Below are positions 1-6,676 of a stretch of DNA of 29,451 nt, one piece after another. The first letter of the stretch is position 1, and the number at the start of each line of letters is the position of its first letter. A program made the position numbers and the translations under genes. Under the pieces are notes generated by a model. That model saw nothing but the letters and a program-made list of their open reading frames with translations. It did not search any database and was not told the DNA's origin. Origin of the DNA: a virus; the IMG/VR virus record IMGVR_UViG_3300021376_002984, positions 1-29,451 of that record; one strand, written 5' to 3'.

Positions 1-852
1 TAATAAATATATAGCGTCCCACGTTGGTTCAAGAGCACAATTACCTGCATATTGATTTGATAAAGCGATTGAAGCAGCACTAGCATTAGTTAAATCTTGT
101 ATTAATAACGTCCGACCATCATAAGTATAATTAGACCAAGGAGCGGCAACAACGGCAAATTTTAAATCAGCACGATTATTATATTTCACAACCCATGTTT
201 TAGAAACATTAGCTATATTTCTAATAACATTTTCCATTGAGCCGCTTTCATCAATAACAAATACAATATCTATTAAGCGATTTGGTTTTGTTACATTTTC
301 ATCTATTTCTCCATCGCAATCGTTGTCTTTACCGTCACAAGTTTCATATTTTGGTAATTGTTGATTGATGCACTGTACTTTTCCTGCTATACATCTTGAA
401 GAACCGGGATGGCACTCGCCATATAATAAATCGTTAGCGTTACCCTCGTAGCAAAACTGAGATTGAAAAACAAAATCGTCTATTTTACCATTACAATCAT
501 TGTCTAAACCGTCGCATTGTTCTACGCTTGGCTGTGGAGCGGAACAATTGACAAATTTACCATTATCACAATATTCAAACCCTTGACCGCAAGGGGATTG
601 GCATTGTTGAACTAGCTTTTCATCGACTGAGCCATTACAGTTATTATCTATACCGTCACATATTTCTTTTCCAGCTGCAACGTATCCTAGACATTCCGGG
701 TCATTACCTTCGACGCATTCCCAATAGCCCACAGAACACTGTCCGACACCAGCTAGTTTTGGATTTGGGTGGCAAGCAGTGCCGCAAATGGTTGATTTTT
801 GTATTTTTGTTGTATCACAAGAAAGAAGCAATAATATTAATAGATATCTCAT
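1..852 (-). CDS. Predicted lipoprotein with MopE-type metal-binding repeats and a vWA domain (3' end outside window)
   Basis: I translated this frame by hand: 284 codons from ATG at 852, open to the window edge. Residues 1-12 (MRYLLILLLLSC) are a short signal peptide ending in a lipobox, so C12 should be lipidated and the protein exported by the host. Three repeats of the pattern CDGxDNxCxGxxDx sit near residues 65-78, 113-126 and 172-185; this acidic Cys-Asp-Gly motif is the 'putative metal-binding (MopE)' type, common in myxobacteria and other Deltaproteobacteria. About twenty cysteines suggest disulfides and an extracytoplasmic location. From about residue 194 a von Willebrand A domain begins, with an intact MIDAS DxSxS (DESGSM, 201-206). 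The start lies 1 base after the preceding gene's stop, with only a weak upstream GGGAA. The role is unknown; surface binding, adhesion or superinfection exclusion are guesses. The domains are clear, the function is not. Confidence 0.8.
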   Translation of the reverse strand, partial: MRYLLILLLLSCDTTKIQKSTICGTACHPNPKLAGVGQCSVGYWECVEGNDPECLGYVAAGKEICDGIDNNCNGSVDEKLVQQCQSPCGQGFEYCDNGKFVNCSAPQPSVEQCDGLDNDCNGKIDDFVFQSQFCYEGNANDLLYGECHPGSSRCIAGKVQCINQQLPKYETCDGKDNDCDGEIDENVTKPNRLIDIVFVIDESGSMENVIRNIANVSKTWVVKYNNRADLKFAVVAAPWSNYTYDGRTLLIQDLTNASAASIALSNQYAGNCALEPTWDAIYLL

Positions 853-853
853 A

Positions 854-1498
854 TTAATATTTAGATTCCCAAAAGAAGCAAAAGACTTCTTTTGGTAACT
901 TTTTTTCTTTATCGAACACTTTTGACCAATAATATGCCGAAAGTCTATGCATACCATCCATTATTACATACTGGTCGTTTCTTTTCATTATAAAACATCT
1001 GTTTAGGGCTAGAGACAAATTATCACTATTTCTTTGGCGACTATCAAGAATGTCTTTTTCATTAACATTCTTATATTGTTTAACTAATTTAGTCTTTATG
1101 GCATATTCATACTCTACTGAAGAAAATGGCTTGTAGTGTCGTTTCATGAAATATTGGGAACGGTCATTCACCATATCCCGTTTATTATCATGAGCTTCTT
1201 TATATTCTAAAACAAATTCATGAAATTTGATATTTTCAAAACATGTTTGAAATGTCTTTAAGTCTTCTATACCTATTTTCGCTAGAGCAAAAGAAGCTCT
1301 ATCGCCCATTTCTTCGGCTATCCAATTTCTCTTGGATTTAAAGACTTCATATCGTAGATTATTTTCTATAGGACTCAATAAATCAGGCTGCTCAATAAGT
1401 TTTTTATTGAGCAGCGATACATTGCTCTTTAATGCGTGATCACCACACAGAAAAGACCAAATAACAAAATGCTGATTTATTGGGTATAAGATTTTCAT
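854..1498 (-). CDS. Phage protein with ParB/Srx-like DGxHR motif
   Basis: Cytosolic protein of 214 residues. The C-terminal part contains 'YVIMDGMHRLSAYYW', matching the DGxHR box of ParB/sulfiredoxin-like folds, preceded by a loop rich in N/R/S. Proteins with this box occur both as DNA-binding ParB relatives and as members of sugar-biosynthesis clusters, and the second setting fits the neighbours here. A longer reading from TTG at 1507 is possible, but ATG at 1498 overlaps the stop of the upstream 40-codon gene as ATGA, a classic translational-coupling arrangement, so I chose it. No helix-turn-helix or partner parA gene is visible. Function is unresolved; the motif itself is clear. Confidence 0.6.
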   Translation of the reverse strand: MKILYPINQHFVIWSFLCGDHALKSNVSLLNKKLIEQPDLLSPIENNLRYEVFKSKRNWIAEEMGDRASFALAKIGIEDLKTFQTCFENIKFHEFVLEYKEAHDNKRDMVNDRSQYFMKRHYKPFSSVEYEYAIKTKLVKQYKNVNEKDILDSRQRNSDNLSLALNRCFIMKRNDQYVIMDGMHRLSAYYWSKVFDKEKKLPKEVFCFFWESKY

Positions 1499-1617
1499 GG
1501 ACGCCAAAAGCCATCTTTGCTGGTCTTCATCTTATATAAAATATGTCCTGTCGCAACCAAAGATCCAACGCCAACAACCAATCCTAAACCAATAAAAGTA
1601 TATTCAAGAATTTGCAT
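1495..1617 (-). CDS. Small single-pass membrane protein (40 aa)
   Basis: Short ORF of 40 residues starting MQILEYTFIGLGLVVGV and ending DGFWRP. Residues 7-24 are an uninterrupted hydrophobic, glycine-rich stretch that would span a membrane once, followed by a short positively charged tail (KMKTSK), so the C-terminus should be cytoplasmic. A good ribosome site, GGAG 9 bases before ATG, lies in the end of the preceding gene, and its TGA overlaps the next gene's ATG by 4 bases. That tight packing is the main evidence that it is real. No family is recognised; small phage membrane proteins can be holin-like, spanin-like or exclusion factors, and nothing here decides among them. Confidence 0.6.
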   Translation of the reverse strand: MQILEYTFIGLGLVVGVGSLVATGHILYKMKTSKDGFWRP

Positions 1618-1623
1618 TTTATG

Positions 1624-1869
1624 TTACTCCATAGGAAAGAGCGATGCTTCCAGATTATCTACTTCAGACAACATCTTTTCAAGATTTTCTGTAAACTTTA
1701 CGTATGTTTTTCTTGTCTGTTCAAGGGCAATAAAATCATTATCATTAAGTAATTCATCAAAAAACATCTTTTGATCTATAGATAATTCTTGATAATAGTT
1801 AGGAAGATTTATTTTCGTCTTGCGATAGTTGCTCATCTGATTGTATTTGTTCTCTGCCATCTTGCTCAT
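1624..1869 (-). CDS. Hypothetical small helical protein
   Basis: 81 residues, rich in E/N/K/L, predicted mostly helical (for example FTENLEKMLSEVDNLEASL near the C-terminus); no cysteine, no membrane segment, no family recognised. Its 5' end overlaps the nucleotidyltransferase-like gene by 71 bases. AAGGA lies 9 bases before ATG 1869, supporting the first start; internal Met codons at residues 4 and 12 are alternatives. The stop region supplies the GGAG ribosome site for the downstream 40-aa gene. Confidence 0.55.
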   Translation of the reverse strand: MSKMAENKYNQMSNYRKTKINLPNYYQELSIDQKMFFDELLNDNDFIALEQTRKTYVKFTENLEKMLSEVDNLEASLFPME

Positions 1870-2701
1870 TGAGAAATATCCTTTTTTTGTATTGAGTAAA
1901 GAAATGTTTTGGACGTTTAAATATTTTAGAATGTTCTGATGCTAAAAACTCTCTGTAACCGTCCCAAGTGCTGATATCATAAAACCAAGGCAATTCTATC
2001 ATTGTAGCGTCTTCCGTATCAAGACCTTTGTAAACTGTCTGTAAATCATATAATGCAGCATTTAATTTATGGTCTTTCCATGTACCAAGATCTCTTTGTC
2101 TTACTATATCTCTACAAGAAAAATAATCTTTTGGGTCAAATGTAAAACTAACATGTAAATTATCTTTTACACTTTTGTTTTTATAAGTAAAAATTGTTTT
2201 ATTATTTTTAGAAAGATTTATTCTATAATTCATTATAAAATATGGATCTGGCACACCATATGGGAAAGAACAGTAAAACCTTTCTGGTATTGTCCATTTG
2301 GAAATAAATTTACATACTCTATGTGCCATGTAAGCACCATATAAAACACTCCATGAAAGAGAATCACGTTTCTTTTTATCTTTTGGAGATATTGGCACAT
2401 AATATACTGGTATTAATCTTGTTGGCCCGCCTCTTTTAAGATAATCATATGATTTAGGATCAACAACAAAATCTCCTATTCTTTTACGTAATATAGGATG
2501 CGTTCCATAGTGCGCCACTAACCATATTGTTTCGCAACCAGCTAACGCACATTCATAAATAGATTTTTCAATAGAAAAATAGTTAGCTGCCAACGGCATC
2601 ATGGCATCGTGCCAAGGCATATTGAATTCTAATGGCCGACCGGCAATTGGCACAATCCCAGCTAGATGTTTTATTAATTTTCCGCTATCAATCGATTCCA
2701 T
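1799..2701 (-). CDS. Nucleotidyltransferase-like protein (GT-A fold sugar-nucleotide transferase)
   Basis: 300 residues. The first 75 residues follow the layout of sugar-1-phosphate nucleotidyltransferases: a hydrophobic strand plus Gly/Arg loop (GIVPIAGRPLEF), a MP-x4-MMPL segment where the pKPL motif normally lies, then a helix and strand 'SIYECALAGCETIWLVAH', the usual 'aGideivvv' element. The canonical GGxGTRL loop is not exact, so the match is structural rather than motif-perfect. The C-terminal tail is charged and low complexity. It overlaps the upstream gene by 14 bases, and a phosphomannomutase lies two genes upstream in the same unit, so a role in making an NDP-sugar (perhaps GDP-mannose-like) is a reasonable inference. 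Another GT-A enzyme is possible. Confidence 0.5.
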   Translation of the reverse strand: MESIDSGKLIKHLAGIVPIAGRPLEFNMPWHDAMMPLAANYFSIEKSIYECALAGCETIWLVAHYGTHPILRKRIGDFVVDPKSYDYLKRGGPTRLIPVYYVPISPKDKKKRDSLSWSVLYGAYMAHRVCKFISKWTIPERFYCSFPYGVPDPYFIMNYRINLSKNNKTIFTYKNKSVKDNLHVSFTFDPKDYFSCRDIVRQRDLGTWKDHKLNAALYDLQTVYKGLDTEDATMIELPWFYDISTWDGYREFLASEHSKIFKRPKHFFTQYKKRIFLNEQDGREQIQSDEQLSQDENKSS

Positions 2702-3518
2702 ATAGTTTTTTAATTTTATCTATTTTTTCGTTTTTTATTTCTTGTCCATTTAATATTGTGTTATGATCATCATATAACATATTAATATTTTTTGGTAAAT
2801 CTTTATAAATATTTTTTCCTAAAGGATATAGATAGCGTTTAAAAGATTCAATATAAATTGGTCTATATGCTTGTACGCCATTGCAAATACCATTTTTCTT
2901 GCCGTTAATGCCAGCGTCTTTCATCATTTTGATTATTTTCATTCTTACTATTGATTGAGAGTGATCAAAATAATAAACATCTTTTCCATCTATTAAGGAA
3001 ACAGCTGCAATATCTTTTACATGTTTTTTAAATGTTCTTTTAGATTTGTAAAAATAAACTTTTTTCACAAAATTATCATTACTGCAAAGATATTCATAAT
3101 TATGCGCACAGCCGCTAGGAACATTAAAATAATCAATTACCCAATAATCATTATTGGTTTTTTTATAAACTGGCGGTAAGCCAATTATATCAGTATCGTC
3201 CGAAATGGTTAATTTTTTAAAATGCATGTTTACTATAAGATTATTTTTAGTAAACACTTTTATTAAATTATCGTTTTCTAATCTTAAAGAATCTATATTA
3301 TTGTTAAATGGTATATAGCTCCCCTGAGATAATAGAAAAGCTAATTTATTCCATAAAGCTTGTTGCTCTAACCAATTTTCTTCCTTGTTGTATTTATGTG
3401 GTTTTGAAATATGTTTATAAATTAAAACACTTTTATTCATATAAGCATATGACAGCGCACTTAAATCACTACCAATAACTAACTGTTCTTGATATAAATC
3501 TAAAGTGCGCTGAAACAT
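2688..3518 (-). CDS. Unknown protein with Rossmann-like N-terminus
   Basis: 276 residues, Lys/Asn/Tyr rich. The N-terminus 'QLVIGSDLSALSYAYMNKSVLIYK' (split here as strand QLVIGSD, helix LSALSYAYMN, strand SVLIYK) looks like the beta-alpha-beta dinucleotide-binding start of FAD/NAD proteins such as UDP-galactopyranose mutase, but the GxGxxG is reduced to GSDLSA. The rest has no motif I can name; a conserved-looking stretch 'GKKNGICNGVQAYRPIYIE' lies near residues 206-224. It is placed between phosphomannomutase (1-base gap) and the nucleotidyltransferase-like gene (14-base overlap), which argues for a role in the same sugar or modification pathway. Function not assigned. Confidence 0.4.
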   Translation of the reverse strand: MFQRTLDLYQEQLVIGSDLSALSYAYMNKSVLIYKHISKPHKYNKEENWLEQQALWNKLAFLLSQGSYIPFNNNIDSLRLENDNLIKVFTKNNLIVNMHFKKLTISDDTDIIGLPPVYKKTNNDYWVIDYFNVPSGCAHNYEYLCSNDNFVKKVYFYKSKRTFKKHVKDIAAVSLIDGKDVYYFDHSQSIVRMKIIKMMKDAGINGKKNGICNGVQAYRPIYIESFKRYLYPLGKNIYKDLPKNINMLYDDHNTILNGQEIKNEKIDKIKKLYGID

Positions 3519-3519
3519 T

Positions 3520-4236
3520 TTATATTAGTTCTAAAATGGTTTGCAAATCTTTAGGACCATTAATCTGATAATAGCCGCTATATTCATCCATATTTTTTAC
3601 TATATCTTCTACTATAGCTCTATCATTTCCTCCCGGCATCGTTTTATCACCAAAGAAAATAATATCAGAATCGGCAACATATTTACGAACATATTTACTA
3701 GCTTGGCTTTTATTGTTTCCTTTATTTTGTATATCAATACTGATTTGCCCTCCTACGCATGCTTCCATATTAGGATAATTTTTATTGATATAATATGCTA
3801 TGCGTTGTCTTTCGCCACTAAGAACATCCCAGTGATAATATGCGTTACGCTCTTCTAAAGAAGAGTCTCTACCAGCAACAGAAAAATTCAACATACCACT
3901 ACGAAATTCTAAATTATTAGTTCTTTTAATAGGATATTCAGATTTTTTTAATTGTTCTTTCAGCCAAAAAATTAATTCATCTTCTATCTTTAGATCATTT
4001 TTATAAATCTGTTTTTCGCCTTTATATAATTCATTAGCCATAGAACAAAAAACACCTTGGCAAGAAAGAATTATTCTTTCGCTTAATTGCTCTTTTACTT
4101 TGGATAAATCGCTTCCAGTAACAAGAAACACCATTCTTTCCTGCATCCAATTAAAAAAGAATTCTTCAAACTCTGGTGTTATTCTTTGTCTTGGCTCTGT
4201 TAACGTACCGTCTATGTCAAATAAATAACTAATCAT
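3520..4236 (-). CDS. Phosphomannomutase, eukaryotic PMM type (HAD superfamily)
   Basis: 238 residues, the usual size of the eukaryotic PMM1/PMM2 family, which interconverts mannose-6-phosphate and mannose-1-phosphate. The catalytic DxDGT is at residues 7-11 (DIDGT); motif 2 is TGSD (40-43); the cap has EFRxGMLNxS followed by GRxxSxEER (110-130), the family's sugar-binding block; then GGQISID (162-168), and the acidic Mg site is FFGDKTMPGGNDRAI (195-209), where human PMM2 reads nearly the same. ATG 4236 overlaps the ThyX gene by 8 bases, with GAGG 6 bases upstream. Bacterial phosphomannomutases normally belong to an unrelated alpha-D-phosphohexomutase family, so this fold in a phage is notable. 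Likely supplies mannose-1-phosphate to the nucleotidyltransferase-like neighbour. Confidence 0.88.
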   Translation of the reverse strand: MISYLFDIDGTLTEPRQRITPEFEEFFFNWMQERMVFLVTGSDLSKVKEQLSERIILSCQGVFCSMANELYKGEKQIYKNDLKIEDELIFWLKEQLKKSEYPIKRTNNLEFRSGMLNFSVAGRDSSLEERNAYYHWDVLSGERQRIAYYINKNYPNMEACVGGQISIDIQNKGNNKSQASKYVRKYVADSDIIFFGDKTMPGGNDRAIVEDIVKNMDEYSGYYQINGPKDLQTILELI

Positions 4237-4990
4237 GTTTACCTCTTACTTCTTTATAAGCTTTAATAGTCTCTGGGAATAAGTCTTCCGCCATTGTTAA
4301 ACACGCTTGGGCAACTTTTTGAATTTCCAATTGTGCCCCATCATGAGTACGCAATTCAATAAACTTAAATAGATTATTTAAGTTAGTAGTACCATAATAC
4401 TCAGTATATAAATTTTGTGGTAATACGCCTCTTGCTTGTTCACGACACACACCTGCTTCCAGCAGATTTTCATATAAATCTAAACTCATTCTATGATGTT
4501 GCTTTATTATACTTGCCGCCGTATGTTCTGGAATGTCTGGTTCATATTTTTCATAAATGCGATATAATATATTTGGCATAGCTACTATTGGGTCAATTAG
4601 CTTATCACTATTACTTGCTTGTCTATTGTTTTTGTGCTGTGTACGAAATTGTTGTGGCTCATAAAATTGCAGATTTTCATCTGTATATCTACGAGAGATT
4701 TCATTATATGACCAAGTGCGATGTCTATGATGTTGTGAGCGAATAAATAGCGGCACAACAAACTTAAACGTTATACTGCAATGTTCTAATGTGGACGTAT
4801 GACGATGCTGAATAAGATAACGAATTAGCTTCTTATCTCTATCATCTAATTCTTTTTCATTATCCTGTCCGAAACTTACACGGGCTGCTCGCACTATCGT
4901 AGAATCAGAACCCATTGATTGGATTAATTGCACCCTTCCAATTCCGTCACCATATAAGTAAATTGTTTTATTATCATTTTCGTGATTCAC
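4229..4990 (-). CDS. thyX: Flavin-dependent thymidylate synthase ThyX
   Basis: 253 residues. Carries the ThyX signature RHRxxSxNExSxRY exactly (RHRTWSYNEISRRY, residues 89-102) and the family's N-terminal 'MGSDSTIVRAARVSF' block, H66/E69 (HTSTLEH) and the C-terminal 'VCREQARGVLP' segment with the substrate-binding arginines. It converts dUMP to dTMP using methylenetetrahydrofolate, FAD and NADPH, supplying thymidylate for phage DNA synthesis. The start is GTG at 4990, 6 bases after AGAGG; no ATG fits better. Lies in the same transcription direction as the class II ribonucleotide reductase and overlaps phosphomannomutase by 8 bases. Confidence 0.95.
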   Translation of the reverse strand: MNHENDNKTIYLYGDGIGRVQLIQSMGSDSTIVRAARVSFGQDNEKELDDRDKKLIRYLIQHRHTSTLEHCSITFKFVVPLFIRSQHHRHRTWSYNEISRRYTDENLQFYEPQQFRTQHKNNRQASNSDKLIDPIVAMPNILYRIYEKYEPDIPEHTAASIIKQHHRMSLDLYENLLEAGVCREQARGVLPQNLYTEYYGTTNLNNLFKFIELRTHDGAQLEIQKVAQACLTMAEDLFPETIKAYKEVRGKHD

Positions 4991-4991
4991 A

Positions 4992-5102
4992 TTATACCTC
5001 TTTCCATGTTTTTCCTTGAATAATTTTTCTTACTGTAGCTGGGCTAATATTAAATTGTTTTGCTCCATAGGCCCTTGCCGTCTGTTTCAAGTGTAAATGT
5101 TT
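4992..5102 (-). pseudogene. Remnant of an HNH homing-endonuclease-type C-terminal helix-turn-helix
   Basis: Between ThyX and the GroES-like gene, one frame reads 36 codons open from an in-frame TGA to TAA, giving AYGAKQFNISPATVRKI followed by IQGKTWKEV. This 'YGxxxxISxxTVxxIIxGKTWK' pattern is the DNA-binding tail seen at the C-terminus of many phage HNH/NUMOD homing endonucleases. There is no HNH catalytic part and no good start codon, so I read it as the residue of a lost intron-less homing gene. A tiny stand-alone HTH peptide started from TTG is the alternative. Its last codons contain the ribosome site of ThyX. Confidence 0.5.
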
Positions 5103-5113
5103 TCATCTATCAC

Positions 5114-5392
5114 CTATTTGTATAGTACGCCATATACAGCCGCTTCCGGCACTACATATAATGTTTTACCAAGAACATTAATAGTTTCAACCATCTGAGC
5201 AGACACTACCATCAAACATTGGCCGATATCTCTGTATGGAGATTCACCTGATGCTTTTAAAAACTTAACAACTTTATAATTTTCAACCTTTTTGTAGTCC
5301 TCTGGAAGAACGAAGCCAGAGGTTTTATTCTCTGGCTTCCCTTCTTCTATAGGCTCTACCAAAAGGTATTTATTCTTAGGGTAGAAATCCAT
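5114..5392 (-). CDS. GroES-like co-chaperonin
   Basis: 92 residues, the normal GroES size. The order of elements matches the 10-kDa chaperonin beta-barrel: N-terminal strand 'YLLVEPIEE', a mobile-loop region with Gly/Thr/Ser leading to 'TSGFVLPEDY' (GroES: KTxGGIvLP), 'YKVVKFLKAS' (GroES: geVvAVG), then 'GQCLMVVSAQMVETINV' and the closing 'LYVVPEAAVYGVL' (GroES: ylivxExDilavi). Phage GroES analogues such as T4 gp31 cap host GroEL so that the major capsid protein folds; the same job is inferred here. AAAGGA lies 7 bases before ATG. Sequence identity to GroES is low, so the call rests on pattern. Confidence 0.65.
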   Translation of the reverse strand: MDFYPKNKYLLVEPIEEGKPENKTSGFVLPEDYKKVENYKVVKFLKASGESPYRDIGQCLMVVSAQMVETINVLGKTLYVVPEAAVYGVLYK

Positions 5393-5402
5393 ATATTATC
5401 CT

Positions 5403-5666
5403 TTATGGTGTAGAAACGGTCTTATATGCTTGCTCAAGTTCAGAAAAGTCAGTTTGATCCTTCATTAAACGATAAGCACGCATAACATTTTTCATTTCTT
5501 GCTTTGTTAAGAAGCCATTTTCAACATAATTCTTTCGTAGATCGCTACGTTGATCCTTATATGGTTGAATTGCCTGTTCAATAGAAACCATACTCTTAAC
5601 AAAATCCTTCATGTGCTCCTCCTTGGACTTTGGCTTATCGGTAACATTATCGACGCTATAAGACAT
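5403..5666 (-). CDS. Hypothetical small helical protein, faintly GapR-like
   Basis: 87 residues, no cysteine, no membrane segment. The middle 'VSIEQAIQPYKDQRSDLRKN' followed by 'NGFLTKQEMKNVMRAYRLMK' has the spacing of GapR/DUF2312 DNA-binding proteins (ieRLExEkk..i...I.dvy.eAKgnGfd.kalR.iirlRK): two helices, a Gly-Phe turn and a basic helix. The resemblance is weak and could be chance in a helical protein. TAGGAG stands 7 bases before ATG. It is followed closely by the GroES-like gene (10-base gap), suggesting co-expression. Confidence 0.5.
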   Translation of the reverse strand: MSYSVDNVTDKPKSKEEHMKDFVKSMVSIEQAIQPYKDQRSDLRKNYVENGFLTKQEMKNVMRAYRLMKDQTDFSELEQAYKTVSTP

Positions 5667-5674
5667 ATATACTC

Positions 5675-5917
5675 CTATCGGTTAGATATCTTTTGGATCT
5701 CTCCAAGAAGATAACGATACTTCTCCTCTAATCTACCACGTTCTTCTGCCTCTTGTAAATGGTCTAATCGCACTTTGATGCCTGAATCTTTGTTGTCAAT
5801 TATAAGCTTACGATAAAAGCCAAAATCATCAGACATATAATAAGATTCATGAGAAAAACGTATATCACGGCTAGAACGACGGGCTAATTCATTTTCAATA
5901 ATTTTTATATTGAACAT
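5675..5917 (-). CDS. Hypothetical protein (80 aa)
   Basis: 80 residues, charged, no recognised family. The N-terminal half has alternating strands (MFNIKIIENE, FYRKLIIDN) and the C-terminal half is a strongly charged helix with heptad-like spacing (LQEAEERGRLEEKYRYLLGEI) that could form a coiled coil. The start is well supported: the terminator hairpin at 5938-5969 runs through a T-rich tract into GGAGATATAGTT and ATG. It begins a short run of three small genes ending with the GroES-like protein. Confidence 0.5.
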   Translation of the reverse strand: MFNIKIIENELARRSSRDIRFSHESYYMSDDFGFYRKLIIDNKDSGIKVRLDHLQEAEERGRLEEKYRYLLGEIQKISNR

Positions 5918-5929
5918 AACTATATCTCC

Positions 5930-5969
5930 AAAATAAAAACTGCACCATGAAATATAACATGGTGCAGTT
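5930..5969 (-). terminator. Hairpin with T-tract abutting the next ribosome site
   Basis: Perfect 12-bp inverted repeat (AACTGCACCATG / CATGGTGCAGTT, arms 5958-5969 and 5938-5949) with an 8-base loop, followed on the minus strand by TTTATTTT. A standard intrinsic terminator for the tagged gene ending at 5993. The T-tract continues directly into GGAG of the next gene, whose ATG is 20 bases past the stem. Confidence 0.8.
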
Positions 5970-5992
5970 AAGTTGTAAAGAGAGTAATTTAG

Positions 5993-6625
5993 CTACCTAT
6001 CTCCATATGGTTCATCACGATGCGCTTCGTCGCGATGCGCTCTAGTCGCAAATGTAACTTTTGAAGGTATATAATATTTATCATGATATGCCCTTAACCA
6101 ATCTTTTTCTGATCCATCTATTTTTGAAACACCTTTCTCTTCTACGCCACCAAGATATAAAAGATATTTAGCCATATTTCCTGTATTATAATTTAATATT
6201 TGAGATGTTCTAGCGGGAATATAATTTTTGGAGTTATATAATGTTTCAGGAAAATTTTGTCTATTAAAATTTTTTATTTCACCAAACAAATCATAAAATT
6301 TATTTAAAACCTTTGTTTTCTCTTCGTCTTCTAAATCAAATGTTTTTTTAGATAATTCATCAGATGTTCTTACAATAAATTTTATTATTTCTTGTCTTTG
6401 ATCTCCTTTAGAGTTTTTTAATTGAGAAACTTTTTTTTGTAATTCTTGTAATGTTTTTAATAAAGATTTAACTTGAAAATTTATAATTTGTTCTTCACCA
6501 CTTTGTTGTATAGAAGGAGTTTTAGAAGAAGAAAATCTACTGGCGGCATCGATAACATCGCCTTCAGTTATTTTATTAATTTCTTCTTTAATAATTTGTT
6601 TCAAATAGTTTTTATTAATTTTCAT
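5993..6625 (-). CDS. Tagged protein A: unknown protein with N-terminal MKIxKxYLxxIIKEE peptide
   Basis: 210 residues. The first 16 residues (MKINKNYLKQIIKEEI) are almost the same as the start of two other genes in this window (6677-7057 and 13709-14146), while the remainder differs. The body is mainly charged helix (residues about 45-110, probable coiled coil) and the tail ends in a tandem AHRDE-AHRDE repeat. No catalytic motif is recognised. AAGGA lies 7 bases before ATG. Followed by a strong hairpin terminator. I infer that the tag directs this protein to a common destination, perhaps the prohead interior, because the I-K-E sequence fits the (I/L)-x-E cleavage rule of T4-type prohead proteases. 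Confidence 0.55.
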   Translation of the reverse strand: MKINKNYLKQIIKEEINKITEGDVIDAASRFSSSKTPSIQQSGEEQIINFQVKSLLKTLQELQKKVSQLKNSKGDQRQEIIKFIVRTSDELSKKTFDLEDEEKTKVLNKFYDLFGEIKNFNRQNFPETLYNSKNYIPARTSQILNYNTGNMAKYLLYLGGVEEKGVSKIDGSEKDWLRAYHDKYYIPSKVTFATRAHRDEAHRDEPYGDR

Positions 6626-6676
6626 TTTTTTATCCTTATAACAAACTATTTTATTGAGGTTTTGATAACGTTCTTT

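Noticed and set aside
854-1498. ParB partition protein implying a plasmid-like prophage
   Set aside because: Only the DGxHR box is shared; no HTH, no ParA, no parS-like repeats, and the context is a lytic-type genome.
6626-6676. Possible promoter (TTGTTATAAG) upstream of tagged protein A
   Set aside because: A single -10-like string in 70% AT DNA with no spaced -35 is expected by chance.
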